From contig CAYUBQ010000009.1 of NCBI GenBank assembly GCA_964443135.1, forward strand, positions 1 through 64,000: a stretch of DNA of 64,000 bases, in the 5' to 3' direction. Positions 42,882 through 52,302 of this stretch are shown one piece after another. Origin of the DNA: JAIPEI01 sp964443135. Its GTDB lineage: Bacteria > Desulfobacterota > DSM-4660 > Desulfatiglandales > HGW-15. Both the position numbers and the translations under genes were made by a program. Every line of letters starts with the position of its first letter. The stretch's first letter is position 1. A model generated the notes under the pieces. That model ran no database searches and was not told where the DNA came from. It saw nothing but the letters and a program-made list of their open reading frames with translations.

Positions 42882-43964
42882 TCAGGACGCAGGACCCACG
42901 TAAACCCCGCCTTGAAACACGCCCTGTTCCATGCGGCCGTCCGGGTGGAGAAGCATGCCTTCCCCGTGAAACTCGCCGTCCTCGAACCCGCCGATGTACT
43001 CGGTCCCGTCGGGTTGCGTCAGGCGCCCTTCTCCGGTCATGCGATCCTCTACGAACGCGCCTTCGTACACCGCTCCGTCCTCGAAGGTGTACACCCCCCG
43101 GCCGTGCCGGAGCCCTTCGGCGACCTCTCCCTCGTAGACGGAGCCGTCCGGGTACCGGATCGTTCCCTCACCGTGCTCTATCCCGTTCCTGAACCCGCCG
43201 GTGTACTTCCGGCCGTCGGTCCGGACGATGGTCCCCTGCCCGTGGAAGCGGCCCTCCTGAAACCCCCCCGTGTACCCGACCCCTTCGTCTCCTTCGAAGG
43301 TTCCCTGCCCCGAGATCCGGTCCTCGCGGAACTCGCCTTCGTACACGGAGCCGTTGGAGAAGACCAGCTTCCCCCGGCCGTGTCGCTTCCCTTCGACGAA
43401 CCCGCCGGTGTAGACGGAGCCGTCCGGATAGGTCAGGGTGCCCCGGCCGTGCTTCCTGTCGTTTCGGAACGCCCCTTCGTAGCGCGCCCCGTCGCCCATT
43501 TCGACCACGCCCCGCCCGTGGGCACGGCCGTCGACGAACTCGCCCCTGTAGACGAAGGACCCGTCCGCCGAGGTGAACGTTCCCTGCCCGCTGATCTCGT
43601 CGTCGCGGAACTCCCCGGTGTAGGTGTCGCCGTTCGCGTAGGTCAGGGTGCCCTGCCCGTGCTTCACGTTGTTCCGGAACCCGCCCTCGTACCTCGTTCC
43701 GTCCGGCTGGACCATGACGCCGGTCCCGTGGGCCTCGTTGTCTCTGAACCCGCCCGTGTACCGGGTCCCGTCGGGGGCTTCCAGCGTCCCGCGGCCGGCC
43801 GCCCGGCCGTCCTCGAAGGTGCCCCGGTAGACGCTGCCGTCGGGATACTCGACCGCCCCCTTCCCGTTGACGCAGTCCCCCTCGATGCAGCCGGCCTGGG
43901 TCCAGGCCGGCGAGAGGAGCGCGATCGCGAAGACCAGGCAGAACCACATCTCGATGCGTCTCAT
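42882..43964 (-). CDS. Exported MORN-repeat protein
   Basis: A 360-residue protein. A signal peptide (hydrophobic ~7-22, possible cleavage at TQA, or lipid attachment at the following GC) precedes about 14 MORN repeats of ~23 residues, each with a Y-x-G-x-F core (YRGTF, YTGGF, YEGGF, ...), filling nearly the whole chain. MORN arrays form elongated beta-hairpin stacks for protein or lipid contacts. ATG 43964 follows AGGAGG. No enzymatic domain is attached, in contrast to many MORN proteins. A dispersed repeat (43992-44095) sits just upstream. Confidence 0.85.
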   Translation of the reverse strand: MRRIEMWFCLVFAIALLSPAWTQAGCIEGDCVNGKGAVEYPDGSVYRGTFEDGRAAGRGTLEAPDGTRYTGGFRDNEAHGTGVMVQPDGTRYEGGFRNNVKHGQGTLTYANGDTYTGEFRDDEISGQGTFTSADGSFVYRGEFVDGRAHGRGVVEMGDGARYEGAFRNDRKHGRGTLTYPDGSVYTGGFVEGKRHGRGKLVFSNGSVYEGEFREDRISGQGTFEGDEGVGYTGGFQEGRFHGQGTIVRTDGRKYTGGFRNGIEHGEGTIRYPDGSVYEGEVAEGLRHGRGVYTFEDGAVYEGAFVEDRMTGEGRLTQPDGTEYIGGFEDGEFHGEGMLLHPDGRMEQGVFQGGVYVGPAS

Positions 43965-43991
43965 CACACCAATCCTCCTCGCATGAATGCT

Positions 43992-44095
43992 GATGGAGCC
44001 GCAAAAAGCCGGAAGCCTCGAGATCCGCCCCTGGAGTTTCGAAAGGCCATACCGCATCCAGCGGCGGATGAGCGGACTTTTGCGGATCCGTCCAT
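43992..44095 (+). repeat. Dispersed ~100-bp element with inverted-repeat ends, copy 2
   Basis: It starts GATGGAGCCGCAAAAAGCC and ends with GACTTTTGCGGATCCGTCCAT. Left and right ends are imperfect inverted repeats (ATGGA..CCGCAAAA against TTTTGCGG..TCCAT). It occupies the space between the divergently placed start of the MORN gene and the stop of recD2. It aligns with copies at 17315-17414 and 57300-57402 (inverted). Confidence 0.8.
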
Positions 44096-44124
44096 GGTCG
44101 AATCGGGTCGAGGCCGCTTCCGCC

Positions 44125-46347
44125 TCAGCCCGCGTTTCTTCGCCCCCTGTCCTGCGCCGTCTCGAATTGCGCCTGCAGCCTGCGGTCCAGGTGCGAGTAC
44201 CGCTTCTCCGTCCGGTCGTTCTTGACGGCGATCCCGAACGCCTTGGCCGCCCCCACGATCACCACCAGCCGCTTTCCCCGGGTGATTGCGGTGTAGATGA
44301 GGTTCCGCTGGAGAAGGACGTAGTGCTGGGTCAGCAGAGGGATCACCACGGCGGGGTACTCGGAGCCCTGGGACTTGTGCACGGAGACGGCGTAGGCGGG
44401 CACCAGCTCGTCCAGGTCGGAGAAGTCATAGGGGACGGGCCGCCCGTCGAAGACCACCAGCAGCTCCCGGGTCTCGGGATCCACCTCCCGGATCCGCCCG
44501 ATGTCCCCGTTGTACACCTCCCGCTCGTAGTCGTTTCGAATCTGCATGACCTTGTCGCCCACCCGGAAGCACCGGTTTCCCCGGGACACGGAGTCGCCTT
44601 CGGGGTTCAGGGCCTCCTGGAGGACCCGGTTGAGGTTCTCCGCGCCCACCGTACCCCGGTGCATGGGGGTCAGCACCTGGATGTCGTCCACCGGGTCGAG
44701 CCGGAACCGGGCGGGGATGCGCTCCCGCACCAGCTCCTGGATGATCCGAACCACCTGGTCGGGGTCTTCCTGCTGAACGAAGTGAAAGTCCTCCTCCGGG
44801 CGGTCCGACTCGAGGGGCGGGAGGGACCCGTGGAGGATCCTGTGGGCGTTCACGACGATGCGGCTCTCCCGGGCCTGCCGGAAGATCTGATCCAGGGTGA
44901 CCACGGGGAGGACGCCCGACTGGATGATGTCCCGCAGAACGTTCCCCGCCCCGACGGACGGAAGCTGGTTCACGTCCCCCACCAGGACGAGGGTGGCCGT
45001 GGGCGGGAGGGCCTTGAGCAGATGGTGCATCAGGAGCGTGTCGATCATGGAGGCCTCGTCCACCACCAGGAGATCGCACTCGAGGGGGAAGCGGTCGTTG
45101 CGCTGAAAGCCCCGCTTCTGCATGCTGAACTCCAGCATGCGGTGGATGGTCCTGGCCTCCACGCCGGTGGCTTCGGCCATGCGCTTGGCCGCCCGCCCCG
45201 TGGGCGCGGCCAGGTGGATGCGGACCCCCAGCTCGAAGACGATGCGAAGAAGCGCGTTGATGATGGTGGTCTTCCCGGTCCCCGGGCCTCCCGTGATCAC
45301 CATGGCCTTGCTCTCGAGGGCGCAGCGGATCGCATCGGCCTGGCGCTCGGCCAGGGTGATGGAGAGCCGGTCCTGGACCCAGGCCAGGGCCTTGTCCCTG
45401 TCCACCGTTCGGATCGCGGACCGGGCGCGCAGGAGGGACCCCAGTCGCGAGGCGGCCGAGCTTTCCGCGTGATGGTAGGGGGCGAGGTAAACTGCCCGGT
45501 GACTTTCATGGAACGAGCCGGGGGCCTCGTTCAAGTCTTCGATGACGATCCGGCCTTCCAGGGTGATGCTCCCGAAGGCCCGGGCGACGTTTTCCTCCGG
45601 GACGTCGAGGATCTCCCGGCACTTGCCGACAAGGGGTTCGTAGGGGTAGTAGACGTGCCCTTCGTCGGCCATCCGGTTCAGCACGTAGAGGACGCCCGCC
45701 TCCACGCGGACGGGGGACTCTCGGGCAAAGCCCAGCTTTTCGGCGATGCGGTCCGCGGTGACGAACCCGATCCCGAAGACATCCGTGGCCAGCCGGTAGG
45801 GGTTCTCCTTCACCACCGCGATGGAGTCCCTGCCGTACTGCTTGAAGATCCGGGTGGCGTAAGCCGAGCTCACGCCGTGCGCCTGCAGGAAGATCATCAC
45901 CTCCCGGATCTCCTTCTGGTCCTCCCAGGCGCGGCGGATCATGTCGATGCGCTTGTGACCGATGCCCTCCACGCGGGAGAGCTCCTCTACGCGCCGATCG
46001 ATGATTTCCAGGGTCTCCTCTCCGAACGTCTTGACGATCCGCTTGGCCATCACCGGGCCGATGCCCTTGATCAGACCGCTGCCCAGGTATCTCTCGATGC
46101 CGGCGACGCTCGCCGGAGCGAGGGTCCGGTATTGGTGGAAACGGAACTGTCTCCCGTATCTCGGATGGTGGGTCCAGTCACCGGCCATCTGGATCACTTC
46201 GCCCGGCATGGCGGCCGGAAGGCTCCCCACCACGGTGATCAGGTCTCTTTCCCCGGCGACCCGGACCCGGGCGATGGTGTACCCGTTCTCCTCGTTCGTG
46301 TAGGTGATCCGCTCGATCTGACCTCTGAGCTCAGCCATGGTCTTCAT
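44125..46347 (-). CDS. recD2: RecD2-type 5'-3' DNA helicase
   Basis: A 740-residue superfamily 1B helicase. The N terminus has the RecD2 domain with OB-like and helix-hairpin-helix repeats (GIGPVMAKRIVKTFGEE, VEGIGHKRIDMIR). The helicase core has Walker A GGPGTGKTTIINAL, DEASMIDTLL, GDVNQLPSVGAGNVL, and the C-terminal VHKSQGSEYPAV and TAITRGKR motifs. RecD2 acts outside RecBCD in replication-fork and recombination repair. ATG 46347 (MKTMAEL) is used; ATG 46338 is equally possible. It is the last gene of the recC-recB-recD-trmO run. Confidence 0.92.
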   Translation of the reverse strand: MKTMAELRGQIERITYTNEENGYTIARVRVAGERDLITVVGSLPAAMPGEVIQMAGDWTHHPRYGRQFRFHQYRTLAPASVAGIERYLGSGLIKGIGPVMAKRIVKTFGEETLEIIDRRVEELSRVEGIGHKRIDMIRRAWEDQKEIREVMIFLQAHGVSSAYATRIFKQYGRDSIAVVKENPYRLATDVFGIGFVTADRIAEKLGFARESPVRVEAGVLYVLNRMADEGHVYYPYEPLVGKCREILDVPEENVARAFGSITLEGRIVIEDLNEAPGSFHESHRAVYLAPYHHAESSAASRLGSLLRARSAIRTVDRDKALAWVQDRLSITLAERQADAIRCALESKAMVITGGPGTGKTTIINALLRIVFELGVRIHLAAPTGRAAKRMAEATGVEARTIHRMLEFSMQKRGFQRNDRFPLECDLLVVDEASMIDTLLMHHLLKALPPTATLVLVGDVNQLPSVGAGNVLRDIIQSGVLPVVTLDQIFRQARESRIVVNAHRILHGSLPPLESDRPEEDFHFVQQEDPDQVVRIIQELVRERIPARFRLDPVDDIQVLTPMHRGTVGAENLNRVLQEALNPEGDSVSRGNRCFRVGDKVMQIRNDYEREVYNGDIGRIREVDPETRELLVVFDGRPVPYDFSDLDELVPAYAVSVHKSQGSEYPAVVIPLLTQHYVLLQRNLIYTAITRGKRLVVIVGAAKAFGIAVKNDRTEKRYSHLDRRLQAQFETAQDRGRRNAG

Positions 46348-46762
46348 CCCCGGTCCCGGGCACCCATTCCGGAACGGCGGCCTCGGGGAACGCATCCGAA
46401 ACGGGGATGTAGGGCTTGAGGTCGATGATCGGGGTCCCGTCTAGGGCGTCCGTCCGGTCGATCCGGACCCGGTTTCCCTCCACCGAGAGGAGCCTGGCCG
46501 TGTCCATCCCCAGGAGGTTCGGCCGGCGGGGCGACCGCGTAGCGAACACCCCGGTGAGGGGGTTCCCGGGGTCTTTCCTGGGGTGCACGAGGAGGGTTTG
46601 CCGCTTCTCGGGCGTGTCGTTGCGGTCGAACCAGTAGATGATGGTGACGTGGGAAAAGCCGTCCAGCCCCCTGAGTGCGTCGAGGTAAGCGGGGTCCAGC
46701 TCGAGGACCGCACCGGTGTCGCCTCTGCGGACGGTGCCGACGGTGTGTATCCGGTAGCTCAT
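46331..46762 (-). CDS. TrmO/TsaA-family tRNA (m6t6A37) methyltransferase-like protein
   Basis: A 143-residue protein of the TrmO/TsaA beta-barrel family. Motifs visible are IHTVGTVRRG at the N terminus, FATRSPRRPNLLGMD, and DALDGTPIIDLKPYIP. TrmO uses SAM to N6-methylate t6A37 in tRNA-Thr(GGU). ATG 46762 starts right at the family N terminus. An ATG at 46807 would add 15 residues and overlap recD but lacks a ribosome-binding site. It overlaps recD2 at its end. Why it lies among recombination genes is unclear. Confidence 0.85.
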   Translation of the reverse strand: MSYRIHTVGTVRRGDTGAVLELDPAYLDALRGLDGFSHVTIIYWFDRNDTPEKRQTLLVHPRKDPGNPLTGVFATRSPRRPNLLGMDTARLLSVEGNRVRIDRTDALDGTPIIDLKPYIPVSDAFPEAAVPEWVPGTGDEDHG

Positions 46763-46803
46763 GACGTACAGGATATCCGCCCTGTCGTTCAAGGCAAGGT
46801 TTT

Positions 46804-48642
46804 TCATGCCTGGCGGAGGGCGTCCCCCAGGCCGGAGCTTCTCCGGGTCCTGCGGGAGACGGAGGCCCTGAGGACCGGCTCGGGCGCCCAGATCTCCACG
46901 GCCGATCGGGCCCGGGTCACGGCCGTGTACAGCAGCTCGCGGGTGAGGACAGGGGAGGGGCGGTCCGGAAGGACCAGGAGCACCCGGTCGAACTCCGAGC
47001 CCTGGCTCTTGTGGACGGTCACGGCGAAGGCCGTCTCGTGCTCCGGGAGCCGCAGGGGATGAACGGTCCGCAGGGTTCCTTCCGGAGCGGGGAAGCAGGC
47101 TCGAAGCGTCCCGTCGTCCCGGGGCAGGACCACGCCCACATCGCCGTTGAAGAGCTGGAGCTCGTAATCGTTGCGCGTCACCAGGATCGGCCTCCCCGGG
47201 TACCAGGGCCCCCGGGGCCGGATCAGGCCCTCGGCGGCGAGGGCGCGTTCCACGAGGCCGTTCACCGCGGCCGCGCCGTAAGGCCCCTCCCGGAGGGCGC
47301 ACAGGATGCGAAACCGATCGAAGCCCGCCAGGGCCAGGCTGGGGGAGGATGCCTTCAGGGCCTCTTCGAAAGGTTCCCGCACGCTTCTCCGGAGGGCGGC
47401 CCCGAGCGTTCTCGGGGTCGGCAGGGGGGCCCAGGTGAGGTCATCGGTCCCTCCTTCGCGAAGGAGGGCGATCGCGCCGTCCGCGTCTCCCGCGTTGACG
47501 AGCCGGGCGAGCCGTCCGAGACCGCTCGTCTCCCGGAAACGGTGGCTCTTTCTCAGGAGCACGACCCCGTCCCGGACGGCTCCCCCCTCCACCGCTCCCA
47601 CGCGCTCCGGGATCCGCTCCCCCGTCTCCCGCTCCAGGATCGACCGAAAGGAGGGCGAGAACCCCGGCTCCCGGTCTCTGCCGCAGATGTCGCCGAGGAC
47701 CGCCCCGGCCTCCACGGACGCCAGCTGGTCCCGGTCCCCCAGGAGGATGAGCCTTGCACGCGGGGGGAGGGCCTGGACGAGCTTGGCCATCAGGGCCAGG
47801 TCCACCATGGAGGCCTCGTCCACCACCAGAGCGTCCAGCGGCAGAGGGTGTGCCGCATTGTGCCGGAAGGTGGGCGATCCCCGGACCGGTCCCAGCAGCC
47901 GGTGGAGCGTCGAAGCGGGCGGCGGGGCTCCGGGCAGGGTCCCGGCGGCTCCACGGACGGTTTCGCCGAGCCGGGCCGCCGCCTTGCCGGTCGGTGCGGC
48001 CAGGGCGATCCGGGGCGGCCCGCCTTCGTGCCCGCAGACCTCCCGGAGAAGGGCCAGGATCCGCGTCACCGTTGTGGTCTTCCCCGTGCCCGGGCCGCCG
48101 GAAATCACGGTGAACCGGCGCAGGAAGGCGGTGCAGGCCGCCACCCTCTGCCAGTCCGCCTCCTCCGCGTCCCCCTTGGGAGGAAAGACGCGGTCCAGGG
48201 CCTGTCGCAGCGTGCCGGGGGGAGGGACGGGCTCCACCAGGACGCCGTGCTCGCGGATCCAGCGGACGAGCGTCTCCTGATAAGACCAGTACCGGTGGAG
48301 GTAGAGGCGGGCGCTCCCATCGAGGATCAGCGGTTTGAACTCGCCGGGCGTTCCGACCACCGGGGCCCTGACGAGCCGCTCCGCCCAGGCGGTGGCCTGA
48401 GGGAACGCACGCGTCCCGGGCGGTCGCCCTTCGGGGAGGGTCGTCTCCTCGGCCAGCGCCAGGTTCAGGCACACGTGTCCCGCCCGGGTGGAGCGGCTCG
48501 TCAGGGCCGATGCGAGAAGCAGCTCGTCGGTCGCTTCCCCGCCGGCGAGCGTCGCCATGAGCCCGGCGAAGCGGATGTCCAGCTCGCCGAGGAGGCCGGC
48601 CTGCCTGAGCGGTTCGAGAACGGAGGGTTCTGAACGTTCCAC
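46804..48642 (-). CDS. recD: RecD, exodeoxyribonuclease V alpha subunit
   Basis: A 612-residue SF1B helicase that tracks the 5'-ended strand in RecBCD. Motifs: Walker A ISGGPGTGKTTTVTRIL, APTGKAAARLGE, DEASMVDLALMAKL, GDRDQLASVEAGAVLGD, VTVHKSQGSEFDRV and TAVTRARSAVEIW. It lacks the RecD2 HhH extension. GTG 48642 follows AAGGGG; in-frame TTG and ATG codons further upstream would overlap recB. It ends four bases before a possible trmO start. Confidence 0.92.
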   Translation of the reverse strand: MERSEPSVLEPLRQAGLLGELDIRFAGLMATLAGGEATDELLLASALTSRSTRAGHVCLNLALAEETTLPEGRPPGTRAFPQATAWAERLVRAPVVGTPGEFKPLILDGSARLYLHRYWSYQETLVRWIREHGVLVEPVPPPGTLRQALDRVFPPKGDAEEADWQRVAACTAFLRRFTVISGGPGTGKTTTVTRILALLREVCGHEGGPPRIALAAPTGKAAARLGETVRGAAGTLPGAPPPASTLHRLLGPVRGSPTFRHNAAHPLPLDALVVDEASMVDLALMAKLVQALPPRARLILLGDRDQLASVEAGAVLGDICGRDREPGFSPSFRSILERETGERIPERVGAVEGGAVRDGVVLLRKSHRFRETSGLGRLARLVNAGDADGAIALLREGGTDDLTWAPLPTPRTLGAALRRSVREPFEEALKASSPSLALAGFDRFRILCALREGPYGAAAVNGLVERALAAEGLIRPRGPWYPGRPILVTRNDYELQLFNGDVGVVLPRDDGTLRACFPAPEGTLRTVHPLRLPEHETAFAVTVHKSQGSEFDRVLLVLPDRPSPVLTRELLYTAVTRARSAVEIWAPEPVLRASVSRRTRRSSGLGDALRQA

Positions 48643-48653
48643 GGCGATCCCCT

Positions 48654-51600
48654 TCAAGGCAGCAGGCCTTCGCACAGCCTTCGGATGAGCGGTTCGGGGG
48701 GAGAGGCGTGGAACACGCCGTGACCCGGCCCGCGCCCCGGGTCCACCCCGCGGAGGAAGACGTAGAAAACCCCGCCGAAGTGCGCGGCGTAGTCGTACCC
48801 CGGCACCCGGGAGGAGAGGTAGCGGTCCAGGGCCAGGGTGTAGAGGAGGTACTGGAGGTGGTAGAACCCGTCCGCCATGGCCGCTCCGATCCGCTCCCGC
48901 CGGTAGTCCTCCAGGGAGGGCCCGAGGTCGTTCGACTTCCAGTCCACGATGAAGTAACGGCCTTCGAACCGGAAGACCAGGTCCACGAACCCGTGAAGGG
49001 CCCCCCGGACCGGGGAGAACCGGAGCCGGCCGATCTGCTCGGGGAGGGTTTCGGGAAGATCGCCCGCCCCGTGCGGAAGCAGGAGGTCCCGGAGCATGTC
49101 CGGCGAAACCCGCCGGAGAGGCAGGAAGAAGGAAAGCTCGTTCAAGCGGTCGGCCGTGGAAACCCGGTCCAGCCGAAGCCCTTTCCGATCGGGGTCCAGG
49201 GGCGTGGAGATCACGGCCCGGACCATGCGGCAGACCGACTCCTCCAAGGCCGGGTCGAACCCGTGCTCCCGAAGCACCCCCAGAACCGCGTCGGACAGGG
49301 TATGGGAGTCCAGGCCGGTGAAATCCAGGGACTCGAGCAGGGTGTGCAGACAGGTCCCCGAACGGGGCCCCCGGGGGAAGCCGCAGAGACCGGCCGGCTC
49401 CTCCCCCCGGGGAAGCCCGCCCCCTTCACCGGGCGGCCCGCCCCCGGTCTCGAGGACCGACTCGTCCTCCCGGGCCTCCCCGCCGTGCGGATGCGAAGCG
49501 GTGAGGGAGGTGAAGCTGGCGATCCCCCAGGTGCGGTCGATGCGCCCTTCGAAGATCCGGGAGGACAGGTCCGGGGACCGCAGGACGGGCTCCACCGGCC
49601 GGGACGGTTCGGGCTTCGGGAGGGCGGCGACCTCGATGGATCCGCCGGAAGCGTCTCGCAGGGCCTCCAGGTCGGCACGCAATGCGGGTTCTTCGAGCGT
49701 CGCGAACTGCCTCGCGCTCTCGACGGGCTTGGCCCCCGCCTCGGAACGACGCGCGTGGAACAGGTAGGCCGGAGCCGACGTGTCGGCCCGGTTGAACCGG
49801 CCCCAAACGGCGTAACAGCGGTTTCTCGCACGGGTCAAAGCGACATAGAGGAGCCTCAGGTTTTCGGACAGGGCCTCCTCCTCGGCCAGGGCGATGTGGT
49901 GCTCCCGCTCGGGCGGTGAGGAGCCGAGGTCCAGTGTCAGACGGAACCCGTCGTTTCGTTCGTGAAAAGCCACGGGTCCTTTCCGGTCGCGGACCCGGGA
50001 CGATTCCCAGAGGAAAGGGCAGAACACGATGGGGTACTCCAGCCCTTTGCTCTTGTGGATGGTCACCAGGCTGACGGCGTTCCGGTCGCTCTCCAGCCGA
50101 AGCGGCTGCTCCTCGGTTCCCCTGGTTCGAGGATCGATCTGCTCGGAAAGCCATTTGACGAGTCCTTCGGGTCCGAGGTCCAGGCGGGTCTCCGCCCGGT
50201 GGAGGACCTCCGACAGGTGGAGCAGGTTGGTGACCCGGCGTTCCCCGTCCGGCAGCTCGAGCAGCCTCGGAAGGGCGGACTCCCGGCGAAGCAGGTCCAG
50301 GAAGGCGTGAATGAAGCCCTTCTCCCTCCACGTCTCGTGGCAGGCCCGGAACCGAAGGAGCCGCTCCTCCCCCTCCATCGGGTTCGAAAGGAGGCCTTCC
50401 AGGGAGGAAGCGTCCCAGCCGAGGCACGCGGTCGCCAGGGCGGCCCGGAGCAGCCCCTCGCGCTCCGGGCGGACCATGGCCTGGAGGACCCTCGTCACCT
50501 CCGCGGCCTCGTCGGTTTCGAACAGGCTGCTCGTCGTGTAGAGAACCGAGGGGATGCGCCTCGAGGCCAGGGCCCGGTAAACGATCCGGGCCTCGCTGTT
50601 GGTTCGCAGCAGCACCGCGATGTCCCCCTCCCGGACCGGTCTCTCTTCGATCACGGCCTCGCCGGATCGCCCGGCCGCCACCAGGCGTTCGATCTCCGAG
50701 GCCACGGCATCGGGGATGACACGGCGGCCTGTCTCCTTGCTGATCCGGCCCTTCGAGGAGGGAAGGTCCTCGGATCCCGCAAACCAGATCCGAAAAGGGG
50801 CAGCGGTCCGGTCCCGGCTCCGCAGGGGGGGGATCTCTCTCTCCTTCCCCGCCGGCTCCACCTCGTGAAAGGGGATGCGCTCGAAGACGAACGGGTTTTC
50901 GTGACCGCGGAACAGCGTGTTGACCGCCCGCACCAGCCCGGGCTCGGAGCGGTAGTTCTTGGGCAGGGTGAGGCGCCGGGAGGTCTCGCCCGCCGCCTCC
51001 ATGTAAGCGAACACGTCCGCCCCGCGGAATCCGTAGATGGCCTGCTTCGGGTCGCCGATGAGGAAGAGCGGTGTGGTCCCGTCCGAAAAAATCCGCCTGA
51101 AGATGTCGTACTGAACGGGATCGGTGTCCTGGAACTCGTCGATCAGGGCGGCCCCGTACCGCGAGCGAAGGGCCCTCTCGAGGCGGCTGCCGCCCGGTGC
51201 CCGCAGGGCTGCCTGCACACCCCGGAGGAGATCGTCGAAGGACTGGACGTTGCGCTCGGCCTTCCATTTCGGAAGCTCGGACTCGACCTCGTCGAACAGC
51301 TCGGCCCTGCAGGCGAGGAGCTTGCGCTCGAACGCCTTCGTCAACGCTTCCCGGCGAAGGAGAAGATCCTCGCACAGCGCAAAGAAGGAGTGGCCGGGCG
51401 GTGTGCGATTCCTTTTGGTGGCGTCCTCGATCCCCGAAGAGGCGAACCTCTCGAACCCGTCGAAGAGCAGGGGATCGCACCGCCCGGGCAGGGCGTGGTG
51501 GTCCATGGCGCGGATCCACTGCTCCACCCGGTCCCTGCGGTACTTGACCCGGTTGAGGGCGTCGCTTTCCAGGAGGAGCCTGGATACCTCGGGGCGGGCG

Positions 51601-52283
51601 CCGGGCCAGGCCTCGGCGACGCTTTCGTAGGCCCTTTCGTACCCGGCTTCGACCGCGTCCGTTTCAGGACGTCTCTCCCGGGGCACGATGTGCGGGGGAA
51701 GCACGCTCCGAACGCTCCTGGAGAGCGAGAGCAGGTTTTCCGGCGTGAACCCCCGGGCCAGCGCAAAGGCCGCGAAGAGCGGGGAGGCCGACCCCATCTC
51801 CCGCCTCCAGAAGTCCTCCACCACGCCCTGCTCGAGTGCGGTCTGGTCCGGGAGAAGCTCCGTCTCGAAAGGCGATCCGCTCTCGAAGGCGTGCTCGTCC
51901 AGGACGCGCCGGCAAAAACCGTGGATCGTGAAGACGGCGGCGCGGTCGAAGTCCCGGAGGGCCTGCCTGAGTCTCAGCAGAGCCGCCTCCGTTCGGCCGG
52001 CCTTTGCGGCGAGCTCCTCGAGAAAAGGGTCCCGGTCCGGTCCGCCGGAAAAGACCGCAAGGGCGTCTCGGAGCCGGTCACGGATGCGCTCCTCGAGCTC
52101 CGCCGTGGCCGCCTCGGTGAAGGTGACCACGAGGATGCGGTCGACGGGAAGTCCCTTTTCGACGACGAGGCGGAGAAACAGGGTGGTCAACGTGTAGGTC
52201 TTCCCGGTTCCGGCGCTGGCCTCGATCAGGCTGGTCCCCTCGAGAGGGGTGTGGAGGCTGTCGAATGGGGTTCCGGTTTCCAT
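48654..52283 (-). CDS. recB: RecB, exodeoxyribonuclease V beta subunit (helicase-nuclease)
   Basis: A 1209-residue protein. It has a UvrD-type 3'-5' helicase with Walker A EASAGTGKTYTL at residue ~21, TFTEAATAEL, AALIDEFQDTDPVQYDIF, GDPKQAIYGFRGAD and VTIHKSKGLEYPIVF. The C-terminal RecB nuclease has GFVDLVFRFEGRYFIVDWKSN-type residues (D in VDLVF, DWK) and a trailing QY in HLQYLLYTL. It processes DNA double-strand ends. ATG 52283 lies 20 bp after recC. Length matches the family. Confidence 0.94.
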   Translation of the reverse strand: METGTPFDSLHTPLEGTSLIEASAGTGKTYTLTTLFLRLVVEKGLPVDRILVVTFTEAATAELEERIRDRLRDALAVFSGGPDRDPFLEELAAKAGRTEAALLRLRQALRDFDRAAVFTIHGFCRRVLDEHAFESGSPFETELLPDQTALEQGVVEDFWRREMGSASPLFAAFALARGFTPENLLSLSRSVRSVLPPHIVPRERRPETDAVEAGYERAYESVAEAWPGARPEVSRLLLESDALNRVKYRRDRVEQWIRAMDHHALPGRCDPLLFDGFERFASSGIEDATKRNRTPPGHSFFALCEDLLLRREALTKAFERKLLACRAELFDEVESELPKWKAERNVQSFDDLLRGVQAALRAPGGSRLERALRSRYGAALIDEFQDTDPVQYDIFRRIFSDGTTPLFLIGDPKQAIYGFRGADVFAYMEAAGETSRRLTLPKNYRSEPGLVRAVNTLFRGHENPFVFERIPFHEVEPAGKEREIPPLRSRDRTAAPFRIWFAGSEDLPSSKGRISKETGRRVIPDAVASEIERLVAAGRSGEAVIEERPVREGDIAVLLRTNSEARIVYRALASRRIPSVLYTTSSLFETDEAAEVTRVLQAMVRPEREGLLRAALATACLGWDASSLEGLLSNPMEGEERLLRFRACHETWREKGFIHAFLDLLRRESALPRLLELPDGERRVTNLLHLSEVLHRAETRLDLGPEGLVKWLSEQIDPRTRGTEEQPLRLESDRNAVSLVTIHKSKGLEYPIVFCPFLWESSRVRDRKGPVAFHERNDGFRLTLDLGSSPPEREHHIALAEEEALSENLRLLYVALTRARNRCYAVWGRFNRADTSAPAYLFHARRSEAGAKPVESARQFATLEEPALRADLEALRDASGGSIEVAALPKPEPSRPVEPVLRSPDLSSRIFEGRIDRTWGIASFTSLTASHPHGGEAREDESVLETGGGPPGEGGGLPRGEEPAGLCGFPRGPRSGTCLHTLLESLDFTGLDSHTLSDAVLGVLREHGFDPALEESVCRMVRAVISTPLDPDRKGLRLDRVSTADRLNELSFFLPLRRVSPDMLRDLLLPHGAGDLPETLPEQIGRLRFSPVRGALHGFVDLVFRFEGRYFIVDWKSNDLGPSLEDYRRERIGAAMADGFYHLQYLLYTLALDRYLSSRVPGYDYAAHFGGVFYVFLRGVDPGRGPGHGVFHASPPEPLIRRLCEGLLP

Positions 52284-52302
52284 GCGTTCCCGGGGTGCGG
52301 CC

